Positions 12,757-24,077 of a stretch of DNA of 64,000 bases are shown piece after piece. The notes beneath the pieces were generated by a model. The model did no database searches. It saw only the letters and a list, made by a program, of their open reading frames with translations, and was not told where the DNA came from. The first letter of the stretch is position 1. Each line of letters opens with the position of its first letter. Origin of the DNA: Hymenochaete sp. R1 (taxonomy: Eukaryota; Basidiomycota; Agaricomycetes; Hymenochaetales; Hymenochaetaceae); the NCBI GenBank assembly GCA_019400425.1, contig JAFREE010000009.1, positions 124,001 to 188,000 on the forward strand, written 5' to 3'. Position numbers and translations under genes: made by a program.

Positions 12757-13442
12757 GATTCCCGGGGCGTCTCCGAAAATGACTTTCTCAGTTAATGTAT
12801 TTCCAATTTAATTTATATTCTCGAGTTGTATCCATTCAACATCTTGAGTACTTCAGCTTCATGTATCGTACCATACTAATATTTATTTCCCAATGCACTA
12901 CTTTTATTTATAAGAAATAACATCTTGTCCTTGTCACAGAATAGGAACGGAGCCTCAAGTGAACCTCATCGAAATAACCACGGGCACGATTGTTCTATAT
13001 GTTAGGCGTCGTCATTCCCGTGTAAGAGTCATCTCATCCCCAGCTTCCAGGTGATTTCGGGGCAGCGGGTTAATTCAGTTCCGTCGTTTGTTCTTTCAGG
13101 GCGTGCTGAAATTGGGTTCTCATTCGCCTGTGAGAATTAAAGTACATCATAGAAAACATTCGAAAACAAATACAAGTCGTACTGCGGCCTTACAAAGTTA
13201 CAAAAATTCGAAAATAAAAAGAAATTTCAATACAACGTGGCCTGTTAACCATCCGTACGCCGGGGCCTAGGAGGCAAACCATCTCGCCTGGAAGATGCAC
13301 CACCCCGTTGCCCGAGTTTTGACACGCCGTTCCAGATTGCGTTTCTACGGACTTTGATGTATCCCGACTGTTCCGCTACCCTCCGGCATGGGAGACATAT
13401 CAAGCACAACATTACGGAATCAATTTACACGATTCTCCCACC
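12757..13442. other. Convergent intergenic region
   Basis: About 690 bp between the 3' ends of the Zn-cluster gene and the DUF7330-type gene. It is AT-rich in the first half. I see no gene, repeat or clear terminator signal. Confidence 0.5.
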
Positions 13443-14576
13443 TCAGAGAGAGAACATCGAAACCATCTTCTTCAATAACGAGCTCCCTTTCCCATCCAGT
13501 TCGTCGGCATAACACAGCCGAATTCGCCCATGCAGCGATGTCACCTCTGCGCTCGAGCCCATCCATTCCTCCTCGTCTCCGTTTTCTCCGACTGCTCTCC
13601 GCATCGCAAATTCAGCTGCATACATGTCCCCGACGAACGCTTTGCGAATCCCGCCCACCTCAGAGAACACACTGACATTTGGGGCAAGCCCAGGACTGGT
13701 TGTCACCCACCCGTATTTCGTGCGGATGGTCAGAGGGCCCGTGAAGGAGCGCGGGAGGGCTAGCCTGACGGTTCCAAAGCTGGACTCGACTGTGAGCTTG
13801 AGAGGATGAGATGATAGAGACGCTGTCTCGTTCTGTGAAAAGATGCAGTATGAGAGCTTGTATTTGAATTAGATGAACAAGGGGTCGATGGTGAACGACT
13901 TACGATCTTGAGTGATGCGCTGCTGAATTTACTCCGGACTTCAACGGTCACTGGAACTGCCCCAAAATCAGGACCTTGACTCGTACTAGAGTCCACGATC
14001 CAAACGTCTGCATTCACACTTGAATGTTTGGTTTCCAGCATCAGGTTTCGCTTCCTATCATTGCTTCCCTTTTCTTTTCCACACTCATCAGACTTGTTTG
14101 ACCAATCGGCACTCCAATCCTCTCCATCATCAATTTCTTGGGATCCGTTCGTTGTTCCCAGACCTCCTGAGAAAATTGGAGGTACGGAACGCGACAGGTC
14201 AACCACGAATCGGTCCATGATAGACTGATGCACCCGGCGAATGTGGACAAAGTTTGTCGGTTGGACATTTGGGACTGGTACGGCTCTTAGAGCCTCACTG
14301 GTCTCAGGTTTATTGCTGAAAGACGAAGAGGTATTGTGAGCAGATGTGGGTTTGGGAGGAGGTTTTGGGGCGACGTCTCTAGTTGCTGCTGGAGAATACG
14401 GTGGCAGTGGCTCCGTCGGCGGACTTTTATCCTACACAATCCAACCATTTCATTTGTAAAGCGCGGGGGGTGGAAGCAGAGACGATGGTCAGCAAGGAAC
14501 AATGTATGTATGTATGAGAGATAATGAGAAGGCGCACCAGCTCAGCCTGCACTTCCTTGTCGTCCTTGATGATCAT
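13443..14576 (-). CDS. DUF7330-type protein of unknown function (N-terminus unresolved)
   Basis: Two long minus-strand exons join in frame: about 13904-14432 and a last exon ending at the stop 13443-13445. The protein has a Pro-rich start (PYSPAATRDVAPKPPPKP), a conserved-looking TNFVHIRRVHQSIMDRFVVD segment, a beta-rich region (VPVTVEVRSKFSSASLKI) and LTVESSFGTVRLALPRSFTG followed by GPLTIRTKYGWVTTSP. This matches my memory of the fungal DUF7330 family, which has no known function. A short 5' exon, 14538-14576, codes MIIKDDKEVQAEL and has a good donor. Joining it to the next acceptor is one base out of phase, with a GGG run at 14400-14402 as the likely place. Either there is a small frameshift or the true start differs. 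Confidence 0.62.
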
Positions 14577-15069
14577 CCTGAACTATGGCCTTACCAACCG
14601 GTGACCTTGATGATTTAAACACCTGCTAGCAATTACGGAGTGACACGATAGTATGAGAGTAAAGTAGATAATGAAGAGCCCAACGAGGTGCTGCGCCATC
14701 AGGTCGCAGTCGCGGGAGCGGGAGTAGCTCAACCTAGGCACACTGCGCCGCGCAGTGCGCACCGCCCAGCACCGCTTAGCATTGTTTTGGTACAAGCAAT
14801 AAAGACCTTTATAACCAGTTCATACGTCGGACAAATCATTCAAATCACTTTTGAGATATTGATTGAGTATTAGTCGTTGTTATGATCTGTGATCCATTCG
14901 CCTTTCAGACATTTTGCAGCCGACTTCAAGTTCAACTTCGACTCGGAGCTGAAATCGAGACTTTAAGATGTGGATGTGTAATTGGAGAATAAAGAAGCGA
15001 GCGTTTATAAATATAATCAATCATCGAATAAGCATACTTCCGAGTCGACATACATTAAAAGTGAATCGT
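14577..15069. other. Intergenic region with a short GC-rich hairpin
   Basis: About 490 bp upstream of the DUF7330-type gene and downstream of the phosphatase. A near-perfect palindrome around 14739-14757 (CACTGCGCCGCGCAGTG) could form a hairpin. No gene seen. Confidence 0.4.
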
Positions 15070-15993
15070 TTAGGGGCCCGACTCGCCTTTATCCATCCCA
15101 GCTTCGAAAACTTTTCTCTGCTCCTCCACGAACCTCTCCCTCTCCTTGTACAGAGCGGAATCGGCAAGCAAGTTTCTCGTCTTATCTGTTATCTTCCAGT
15201 CATCTTCCAGAGCCCACCAATCTTTCCAACCACTCGCAAGTCCAAAAAACCCTTCAGGCAATTCTGTGCTATCTCCAACTTCAAGTTGCTTCGCCAGTGC
15301 GTCCAAAGCTTTGATCATATTGCCCCACAAGCCGATGTTTTGAACTGACGCTATAATCAACGCAGCTTCCTTGAAGCTGCAGCGCTCGTACTTCATGAGA
15401 ATGGCTATGCAAATGAAAACTGTGCGGCGTATACCCTGGCTGCAATGAACGAGAAGGCGTCCGCCGTCCTGCCTCGACCTGCGTATGAAAGCCCACATGT
15501 CGGCCCATGTCTTCGCTTGTTTATCAGAAATAGCTGTCTTATCTTCGCGAACGATCGCAAGATAGTATTCGAAAGGTACCCTTTCGTAATCCTCGATCGG
15601 AAACCATTCACATTCGATACCATCCTTATGAGTCGGTACATGGGTTTCCAAATTGGTGAGGGTGAGAACGGATCCGATCTTGCGATACTCCAGATAGGCG
15701 GGGGTTTTGGCGGCCTCCCAACCGGATGAGCAGACGGATGGGTGTATGATACGTATCTTCTTTTGAAGCTCATCCCATGTCACTTTTTGCGACGACTGAC
15801 TAACGTCTGCTGAAGCAGTGGCAGGCTCAACTAGCTGCTTCTTCGTAGAGGTCGATAACGCTGGTGGAGAGACGGTCTCGGCTGAAGAGGCCAGTTGGCC
15901 AGTAGACCTAACCTTCCTGCGCTTCTCCGCAGGTTCTGGAGTGCGACTCCTACCACGTTTTATGCTAGCGCCTGAACGGTCGTCTTGCGACAT
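15070..15993 (-). CDS. Dual-specificity-type protein phosphatase
   Basis: A single-exon gene of 307 codons. The catalytic signature is LLVHCSQGIRRT, giving the Cys-x5-Arg loop with Cys184 and Arg190, preceded by a WADMWAFIRRSRQDGG segment. After the loop comes a helix-rich part (TVFICIAILMKYERCSFKEA), as in dual-specificity and tyrosine phosphatase folds. The first 70 residues are basic and Ser-rich (RGRSRTPEPAEKRRKV), which could be a nuclear localisation signal. The expected reaction is hydrolysis of phosphotyrosine or phosphoserine/threonine on a protein. I cannot name the substrate. A decayed copy lies 0.7 kb further along the same strand, so this pair arose by tandem duplication. The start ATG is the first in frame and the open frame is uninterrupted. 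Confidence 0.77.
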   Translation of the reverse strand: MSQDDRSGASIKRGRSRTPEPAEKRRKVRSTGQLASSAETVSPPALSTSTKKQLVEPATASADVSQSSQKVTWDELQKKIRIIHPSVCSSGWEAAKTPAYLEYRKIGSVLTLTNLETHVPTHKDGIECEWFPIEDYERVPFEYYLAIVREDKTAISDKQAKTWADMWAFIRRSRQDGGRLLVHCSQGIRRTVFICIAILMKYERCSFKEAALIIASVQNIGLWGNMIKALDALAKQLEVGDSTELPEGFFGLASGWKDWWALEDDWKITDKTRNLLADSALYKERERFVEEQRKVFEAGMDKGESGP

Positions 15994-16704
15994 TCTCGTC
16001 TGAATTTGAAATAAGAATGCTGCAAGGGGCTTGGTGAAGGATTAATCGGAGGGATCTTTGAGCAGAAAGTACGTTACTTTAGATACCTCCGACTACTTAA
16101 GGTCCTTTGCGCCTTTCTTTTGCTCTCATTGTGTGCGAACATTCTTCTCTGGAAGTACTAGTACTTTGCTTTCCATACTTAGGGGCATACTTGAAGGTCC
16201 TGATAAGACCAAACGAGCCTTTTTAGCAGCACCGTTTAATGTGAAGACGCACCTTGCAAGATTGCGTTTACCTCGACTGTGTTCGTTTGCACACGTACGA
16301 GATGGGAGTTGCTATGGACTAGTACCATTGCAACAACGCAACCGTTGATCGAAGCTTGACTCCGCTTGAGCACCTGTTCCTTCCCAGCATTAGAGTCACG
16401 CTCATAGCCTCTGGTGAAAGTATCGTTTTGCGGGTAGGGGGGATTGGGGAAGTCGATTCCGACGAGGGCGACTAGGCCAACGATTTTGGACCAATTTTGA
16501 AGTCGTGAGAATGTACTACCAAAATAAGAACTAGCAGCGGCAATCGACGGTAGCTCAACCGCCTGTTGCGGCCTGTAGTATTTTATTCGACCTTTCTGTT
16601 TGTGCGAGACCTGCAAGCAAGACGAACACCAGTACTCTTGTCAATATCCAGCTGATGATATATGCATTAATATTGGTATACATAAACTTAAATATAGATG
16701 GCCT
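15994..16704. other. Spacer between phosphatase gene and its pseudogene
   Basis: About 710 bp. A minus-strand frame at 16236-16616 is open for 126 codons but shows no motif and no paralog at the other copy, so I do not call it. The palindrome AGTACTAGTACT occurs at 16154-16165 and recurs elsewhere in the window. Confidence 0.4.
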
Positions 16705-17620
16705 CTAAAGGTCTGACCCGACTTTGACTCCAGCTTCAAACTTGAACTCTTTCTTCTGCTCCTCCACAAACTTATTCCTCTCCTTGAACAGCGCAGAATC
16801 GCGAAGTAGACTTTTCGTCTTCTCCGTCCCATTCCATTCCCTCTGATTTAAAAATGACAGTGTCTCTTGACCGGTCCCGGGAGCCTCATATGGGAGGAAC
16901 CCCTCTGGTAGTTCTGTACTGTCGCCCACGCCCAGTTCCTGCGCAACTTTGTCGAGAGCTTTGGTCATACTTTCCCACAAGGATATGTTCTAGCACGCTT
17001 CCATAATCAACGCAGCTTCTTTGAAACTGCAGCCCTCCTCTTTCATGAGGATAGCCATGCAGACGAAGGCCGTGCGACGAATACCACTGCGGCAGTGAAC
17101 GAGAAGGCGCCCGCCATTCTGCCTCGATCTGCGTATGGAAAGCTCACATGTCACTCCATATCTTCTTCTGGTCCTCATTGATAGCCTTATTCTCTTCGCG
17201 GACGACAGAAAGGTAGTATTCGAAAGACACCTTATCGAGATCATTCATAGAGAACCACTCGAAATCGATACCGTTTGGGGTGGTCGCCGGTAGTCCATAT
17301 TCCCAATTATTCATGTTGAGAATGGACTTTACCTTGCGATGATGTAGGAAGATGCGATCGTCAGCCGCCTTCATACCTGAAGTACAAATAGATGGGTGTA
17401 TGATGCGCATCTTCTCCTGCAACGTCTCCCATGTCACTCTATGCGACTGACTGCTGGAGTCGGTCGAGGCAGTGACAAGTTCAGAAGGCTGCTTTTTCAT
17501 AGCAGGGGATGATGCCAGCGGAGAGCCAGCGTTAGATGCGGAGGATGGCCGGCCGGTAGATTCGGGCTCTGGGGTGGAGCTTTGATTACGCTTCTTACCT
17601 GAATGGCCGCCTTCTGACAT
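16705..17620 (-). pseudogene. Decayed tandem copy of the dual-specificity phosphatase
   Basis: It aligns end to end with the intact gene at 15070-15993: basic Ser-rich start, VTWETLQEKMRIIHPSIC, FEWFSMNDLDKVSFEYYL, the loop LLVHCRSGIRRT, SFKEAALIM and the tail KERNKFVEEQKKEF. Three lesions break the frame. A Trp codon is now TGA at 17144-17146. One extra base near 17136 shifts the frame just after it. A Gln codon is now TAG at 16990-16992. None sits in a plausible intron. The active-site loop is intact, so decay looks recent relative to the duplication. A truncated N-terminal product of about 160 residues could still be made, but it would lack the catalytic loop. Confidence 0.85.
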
Positions 17621-18911
17621 CGTTGTCTCGAAAGTAGATACAACTATTGGATGGATAGCTGGTCGAGTTGAAAAACTTGGAGCGGAGATCACGGTACTAC
17701 TTCGCTACCTCCTAGACGAAGCGCTTTGCATCTATATTTTGTTCTTGAGGCGACCAGGGTAAGTCCTCCGTAGCTACTGGTACTTTGTCCCTCGTACGCA
17801 GAAGCAAGCTTGGGATTCCAAGGATAACGAGTGAGTGATTTACGCTGTGCTTTTGATCTGGTTCGCTAGGCTAGGGTTGCATGAGAACACCCGGGCCCAA
17901 TGCCGCGCCAGAAATAGTGATACTAATGCTTTGCTGCGACTGCGGCTGCTTACGTCATGAGCTACTAGAAAGAAGTTGAAGAACACTCACCTCGCAGGCA
18001 GAATGGATTCACTCTTTTCATAATTGGTGAAAGCCAAGTAAACGAGACCGAAAAGTGCTTACCGGTTGCTATTCATCTTTCGTAGCGCTGCCTCAAAACA
18101 TCAACCACAATAAACTGAGAACCAGCCAGGCTGAAGAGTATTCGCAAGCCTGAACAAAAGCACGATTCAATCGCATTAGAGAAAAATGGAGCATTCTGAA
18201 ACGACGTGAGGTAGAATACACTCGGTCAACAACTCAGAAAAGGGAGACGTCAATGAAGAAAAAAGACTTAAGGGGATTCAGGATTCGTGAAAGCGTGTCG
18301 GAGCATTGGAGTAAAAAAAGTTGAAACCAATAGAAATTTGCATCTGACGAAGCGGAAAGAGGGAGGGAAAAGCACGAACAAACGAATAGATCACGGAAAG
18401 CTTTTGGACAAGCAAAGGGTTAAAAAAAGGTCGAAGAAACGAAATGGCGCGCGAAGAGGAAAATGAATCGGAGTTTGGTAGCAGAGGTCACGACCAAGAA
18501 AAAGGGCAGAAAATGTAAAATGAAGGGTATAATAAAACATAAGTCGAAGGATTGACCGTATGTGCATGCACTTGGACCGAAAACAAAAGGAGGCATTTGG
18601 CAAGGAACATAAAAAAGGTGAGAAGATGAATAAGGCGGAAGGCATCCGATATCTAACCTAGGAAGACGTGAGTGTGTTTTTCTCTTTGAGAGTCCATAGT
18701 CCATTTTGCGCATAATGTTTAGAAGTGGGTTAAGAAGGGACGGAAAGGAGAAGGCTCGCCAACGCCGACGAGAAAAAAAAAGGTTGAATGCGCACAACAG
18801 TGGGCCAAAGATCAGGACCCCGTGAGAGCATGCAAAGCGAGGATGCAGTACGACGATGAGGACATACCAGGTCGACATATGAAACAATAAGAAGCCCGCT
18901 TAGGCCCGATA
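17621..18911. other. Intergenic region, probably includes a long 3' UTR
   Basis: About 1.3 kb. The plus strand is purine-rich from 18180 to 18880, so the minus strand, which carries the next gene's 3' side, is pyrimidine-rich. Minus-strand open frames here (18420-18887) encode hydrophobic, Phe-rich sequence of the kind pyrimidine bias produces by itself. I see no gene. Confidence 0.45.
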
Positions 18912-20418
18912 CTACGTCCTCCGAATATTCGTGTATGCCGGAGGTAGCTCGACGGTCTCCTCTTCTCCCCCTTCACCGTCCTCAGGCGGCGCTCCTGCGT
19001 CCTCGTGCTGAATGATGTTTACAGGTCTCAAAACCGGCGGAGCTCCTTTTCGGCTTGGGGCCATGCTTGCGCCCGCCGACGTTCCCGGTGTGCCAGGTCT
19101 GTACAGATCCCCATCCGTCGTTGTGAGCAGGCTATGTGCAGATTGGCGCCTGTCATACGAGGGTTGTTGGCTGTGGTAACCCCTGTTAGCGTTAGCCGCC
19201 CCCGCTCCGACACCGTAACCATATGAAGAATCTGGTACGCCCGAGCTACTTGCACCACCGTACTCTGAGCCGGGTCCAGTATCAGACGGGACGATATACG
19301 GTTCTGGTGGTGCGAGACGTTCTATTTCGGCTTGTTGTGACGTTCCGGGACGCTCATTGTCCGTGAACAAATCGGGTCTCTCCTTGCTGTTCTTTTCCTT
19401 CTGCTTGCGTCTCCTTAAAAAGATAAGCACCAGGATGAATGCACAGATGACAACAACACCCGCGACGACGCCACCAACGATGGCTCCCACGTTTGTCCCG
19501 TTGCTTGAGCTGCTTCCACCGTTTTCCGCCTCTTGTGTGCTCGTCGGGTATGAACCGCCAGCAGGACTTCCAGCTGTCGATGATGGCGCGGAATTACCCA
19601 GACAAGACGTATCAGAACCCGATTGGCCTGAGACAATATAGGTCACGCTGCCGCCTGCACCCAATCCCCTATCATCACCCGCGCCAATTAAGAGCGTTGT
19701 ACCGCCACGAACATTGGGGGTCCAGTTGAAGCCAGTGCCTTCGTTGTCCTTGGGCGTCGTGTTTTGCACCGTGATATTGAACGAGTCGCCACCAGGAATG
19801 ATGCCGTAGAACCTAGGTGTACCCTGTACATCGCTCGGATTCCACCAAAGTCGAGACGCGGAGCACTGTACGATTTGGTTTAAGGGATCGGTATTGAATA
19901 CAAAGTCTGACTGAACGGATTGGGACGTCGAGAAGCAACTCGAGTCGGATGAATTAACGACGGATGCTGCGGAGCTAGTTCCGCCAGCGCCAAAGTTCTT
20001 GCTATCGCTGACCTGCATTTGGCAGAAACAAATGAATAAGAAAACAACAAGACCGTCAGAAGTATTGACGCACCACTACGACAAATTGGGAAAGGGCTGG
20101 GTACTTGAGCTGAAACGAAACTGATGTCGAATCACCGTCGAATGGTTGATCCAAGATTGTCCGCGCTTCTACATTATTTTCAAGCGGCGTCTGACCAAAG
20201 GGGACTACAAGAGCGCGATAAGGGGGAGTTCCACCGCTGCCCGTGATACTAATAGACAGGTTCTGGCACTGGGAAGGTGTGTTATCGATGTTGAAAGAGA
20301 AGGCGTTGACCATTGATGCCAAAGTGAGAGAGCCTAACGCAGCGGTCGTCGCAGACGACCTCTTCCTTAGCCCTCGTTGACGTCGACTGGGAAGTCTGGA
20401 GAACGTTGACGAAAGCAT
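18912..20418 (-). CDS. Single-pass membrane protein with extracellular Ser-rich domain
   Basis: Two exons, 20074-20418 and 18912-20012, join in phase through a 61-nt intron. The N-terminus is basic (RRQRGLRKR) then hydrophobic (ALGSLTLASMVNAFS), fitting a signal peptide. An ectodomain of about 240 residues follows with TPPYRALVVPFG, QFVVVVSDSKNFGAGGTSSA and SGSDTSCLG. One membrane segment (VGAIVGGVVAGVVVICAFIL) comes next, stopped by RRRKQKEKNSKE. The cytoplasmic tail of about 165 residues is Gly/Ser/Tyr-rich and ends near ELPPAYTNIRRT. This arrangement resembles the many Agaricomycete surface proteins of WSC/Mid2-like layout. A sensing or cell-wall role is inference. It is divergent from the kinase gene. 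Confidence 0.75.
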
Positions 20419-21558
20419 GGCGGATGGTGATGGTTCTTGGCAAAGAAGGGGGTTAGAGACACAGGAAAAGCACAGGGATCGGGGGTTAGGCGGCGTATGT
20501 CACCCGACAAGCTCTTCGCGTGCACGCGTTGGAGCTGGGCGAAAAACTGCCGAGAGGATGCTCGTCACCACCAGCTATATGAATGCAGGCCGGCCACCGT
20601 GCTCGTCGTCGTCGCAGTTGTCACAGACGTTGATGAGAACAAGAAATTGAACGAGATCCTGAAGATGGTGGAAGGAAGGAAAGGTGATCGGTCGGTCGGT
20701 CAACTCGGCTCAGAGAGAGCCAAGTCAAATCCCACCAACAAATGACTGATGCCGATCTCTAATGATCGACGTAGTCGCTTGACTCTTTGGCAGAAAATTG
20801 AAATTGAACTTCTCACTAAACTGAATCTCAGAACGAACTCGACGGCGGCCATCATCCCGATCGCAGACCTTGGCTCGATTACTTGTTGCCACCCTCACTT
20901 GCCCGCATGGAAGCAATTTTGGGCACCCTACTGCGCAGCAAAGCCGTGGCCAGACAACGGCTACAACTTCGGAACACGCTGCAAAACTGAAAATACTTCC
21001 ATCGGCCTTCAAGTGGGAGCGCAGCAGCGCAGCAGAACACTCATTTTCGAGTGAAATAATGGGGTCTTAAGAGCGGCGCAGCGAGAAGCACACCTTTTTT
21101 ATGTCGACTCTGACTCCGTCTTCTTGTTCTGGCTTACACCTGCTTTATTTACGATCATCGATAGGCGCCCGTTCTGCCCCTTGCCTCGTTCACCGAGCCA
21201 GACTCCCGCCTCCACTAGTCACTTCTCATGATCATTAATAAAACCTCCAACTTACCATAGATATCGTCAATCCGGTGCTGCGCGTCAAACACGAGTCAGT
21301 TTCTTATGCTTCTTTTTGTATCTCAGCGTCTATCTGTTCCCTTTCTGGAAGGTCAACTTGTAATCAATGTACCGCCCTGCTTTCATCACTGGCATCTTCG
21401 GCATACTTGGTGTCCTAGGGGTTACACACGTGAACCCGGCCTGGCACGTCTGCATTCCTTGATACTGATACTGCGCCTAATCACGTATAAGTATGTGGGT
21501 GTTGATGGATCCCAGTGGATCCCAGTGTACCGTCTCCGTCTTTGTTTTTCCAAAAACA
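20419..21558. other. Divergent intergenic region
   Basis: About 1.1 kb between the membrane-protein gene and the kinase gene, which point away from each other, so it should hold both promoters. Several small open frames have no recognisable content. In-frame ATG at 21493 is an alternative kinase start. Confidence 0.45.
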
Positions 21559-23630
21559 ATGTCCCCGGCATCTTCTCCGACGTCAAAACGCGACAGCGAG
21601 AAAACTTCCTCCCCCGTCTATAAGCAACCGGACCTTCTTGCAAAAGAGGAATGTCTTTCGTCCTATGTTGCGGGTGGATACCATCCGATGGTTCTTGGGG
21701 AAATCCTGAACGATAGGTACTGCGTAAAGCGCAAAGTTGGGTTTGGGGCATACGCGACGGTTTGGCTCGCGGAGGATTTGAAGTGCGTTTCATGCTTCAC
21801 AGTGCTTTTTCAGATCGTTGGACTTATTAAGAAATAAAAGGACGAATACGCACGTCTGCGTCAAAGTCGTTCAAGGTAAGATATCAACTTTTAGCATGTT
21901 CTCATTTGTTCATGGTATCCTTTTTCCTAGCAAATACCTGGGACGATGGGGACGAGGTAATACGGGAGGTTGCGTTCATGAAAGTCCTCACCAACAATGA
22001 CACATCTCATCCTGGCCACAAACACGTCATGCATCTCCTCGACGACTTTTTTTTGGAAGGCCCATATGGCAAGCATCTCTGCCTTGTCATGCCCCTCATG
22101 TCTGTCGATCTTTCATGCATTAGACATTACTTGGAAGATACGGTCGTGCTGAGCGACATTACAAGACAAGTGCTATTAGGTCTGGATTACATTCATTCGT
22201 CGGGGATCGTGCATGCAGGTACCATTCTGAAGCATTGTCTGAGTGGTTAGTGCCTCTACTCACCGGAAGCTTCCAGATTTCAAATCGTGCAATATTGTCG
22301 TCGAGCTGGATGACATGGAGAAACGAGTCCGAGAGTACCTGGCAACGAGTGAGCCATACCACTATCCACCGGTGTGCAATAAGGAAGGGGACACAATAAA
22401 CTACGTATCTGTGACGGCACTTCCAGCCCCCAACATGAAAGACAAGATACTAAAAGTACGGATAGCTGACTTCGGGGTTTGTACGTCGATGCACATATTC
22501 GATTCATACCTGAATAAAATCCTGAATAATTCATGTGATCGTGCTTCGCTATAGCATGGGAAGCACATCAAACTGAAAGATACTGGACGAAGTATGCTTT
22601 CTCACCCCAGCTTCGCGCTCCCGAGATCTATGTTCGAGCACCATGGAACACCGAGGCCGATATCTGGTGCCTAGGTCATTTCGTCAGTAGTCCTCCTCTC
22701 TCTCTCTTTGGTATCGACCTGACGTTGATATTTTCCATTTGGAAGCTGTTTACCGCGATCACAAGAAGGCCTTTGTTAACATTCGGTCTGCGGACTCCCA
22801 TCAAAGAGCAAGTGGAACAGCTGTATCAAATGTTCGGGCGCATGCCTAAAGAACTCTTATTACATGGCGAAGAAAGCAATATTCATTTCGACGAAGAAGG
22901 TAAATGACGGAAATTCTCTCCCGATCTATCTGAATTGTCTAAGCGAAGGTTACAGGCGACGTCATCCATGAAAATAAGAAAAAAGTACATCTTAGAGGTC
23001 TGGACCTGCTGTTCGATATATACTTTTCCGTTTTATCACGAGAAGAGAAGCCGCTATTCACTTCCTTCGTCAGTGAAACGTTTACACTTGATCCTCGGAA
23101 AAGGCCTGACGCCAAGAAGTTACTGAAGCATCCATGGCTTGCGTTCCATGGTCATATAATGCAAGAAGGGAAAGGGGACGGGAGCGTGAGCATAGAAAAG
23201 GATGTGTTAGAATCAAGGTGGGTCTTCTGGCAGACTTGGTTTTTTGAACTTGACTTGAACTCTACACAGCGAATTATTTATCACCCCAAGCTCTGCGGGC
23301 TCGTCCAGCGTTCTTTCTCCACCCCCTTCTCCGGTTTCTCCAGTTACTTCATCCACGTCTACGTCCTCAACGCGCTCCTCTCGCTCCTCCGGTATCTCCA
23401 TATCTAAATACCCTCAAGTCTCATCCAAAAGGGAACTTTTGCTGCGGAGACAAGATCGCCTCTTCAACTTTCTGGAAAGAGGTCTCGTGCAAAGGACACG
23501 CGGAGTATGTGGTCGATTGCATCTCGTTCGACGGCAACAGCGAAGTGATAGACTTCTTCGGAGCGATGTGACGGTATGTAAGGACTGTAGTGAGATGCTG
23601 AGAGTGAGGACTGTCAGGGTTCGCACCTAA
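21559..23630 (+). CDS. SRPK-like serine/threonine protein kinase
   Basis: Kinase motifs are spread over about eight exons. There is a glycine-rich loop VGFGAYATVWLAEDL, the ATP-binding Lys in HVCVKVVQ, the catalytic loop HADFKSCNIV (Asp-x-Lys-x2-Asn), ADFGV for the magnesium loop, LRAPEIYV for the activation-segment end, and ADIWCLG. The spacer between the catalytic loop and DFG is long, as in SR-protein kinases of fungi, and the sequence after it (ERYWTKYAFSPQLRAPE) fits that group. Known SRPKs phosphorylate Arg/Ser-rich splicing and mRNA-export factors. Agaricomycetes carry many divergent paralogs, so the substrate here is open. The last exon adds a Ser/Thr/Pro-rich tail ending at 23630. 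I chose ATG 21559; ATG 21493 in the same frame would add 22 residues. Confidence 0.78.
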
Positions 23631-24077
23631 CGCATGAAAGGGCGCGTTTAGAAGCTTAGTTATACATTACTTCCAATATCAGAAATGAATAGGTGACTTA
23701 ATATCTTGGCTGTGTATCATACCTTTGTCATCGCATGTCTTAACCATATTTAATCGGTATCGATGTAGCTTTTGATGTGTTAGTCGCTGATTACACGAAA
23801 ACCGTACTCGACCACTTTCATTTCGTGCCTCATTCAAGGCATAAACAAGAATGACTAAATGGCTGACTATTGGCCATCTGACGAAAATTGATTTGTGAGT
23901 TTGCAGTCTGCTGACTAACGCCTGTCACCTCCCTCAAGAATGACAAAGATAAACGGATTGACGTGATCGCGAACACTTGATCAAGTTGATGCATAAGTTT
24001 ATACGATATAAAGGCAACGAAGTGGGTATGGTCCCCCATCTCAATCACGCACACAAGTATCAATCACTGCAATAGCA
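23631..24077. other. Intergenic region, promoter of SDR gene
   Basis: About 450 bp with no gene. It includes the TATA box of the downstream dehydrogenase. Confidence 0.5.
24007..24014 (+). promoter_or_regulatory. TATA box of SDR gene (copy 1)
   Basis: TATAAAGG lies 71 bp upstream of the ATG at 24078. The paralog at 45998 has TATAAAGA at nearly the same distance. Confidence 0.55.

Noticed and set aside
18420..18887. Hydrophobic 155-codon minus-strand frame resembling a membrane protein
   Set aside because: The hydrophobicity follows from strong pyrimidine bias; it lies just after the stop of the membrane-protein gene and is better seen as 3' UTR.
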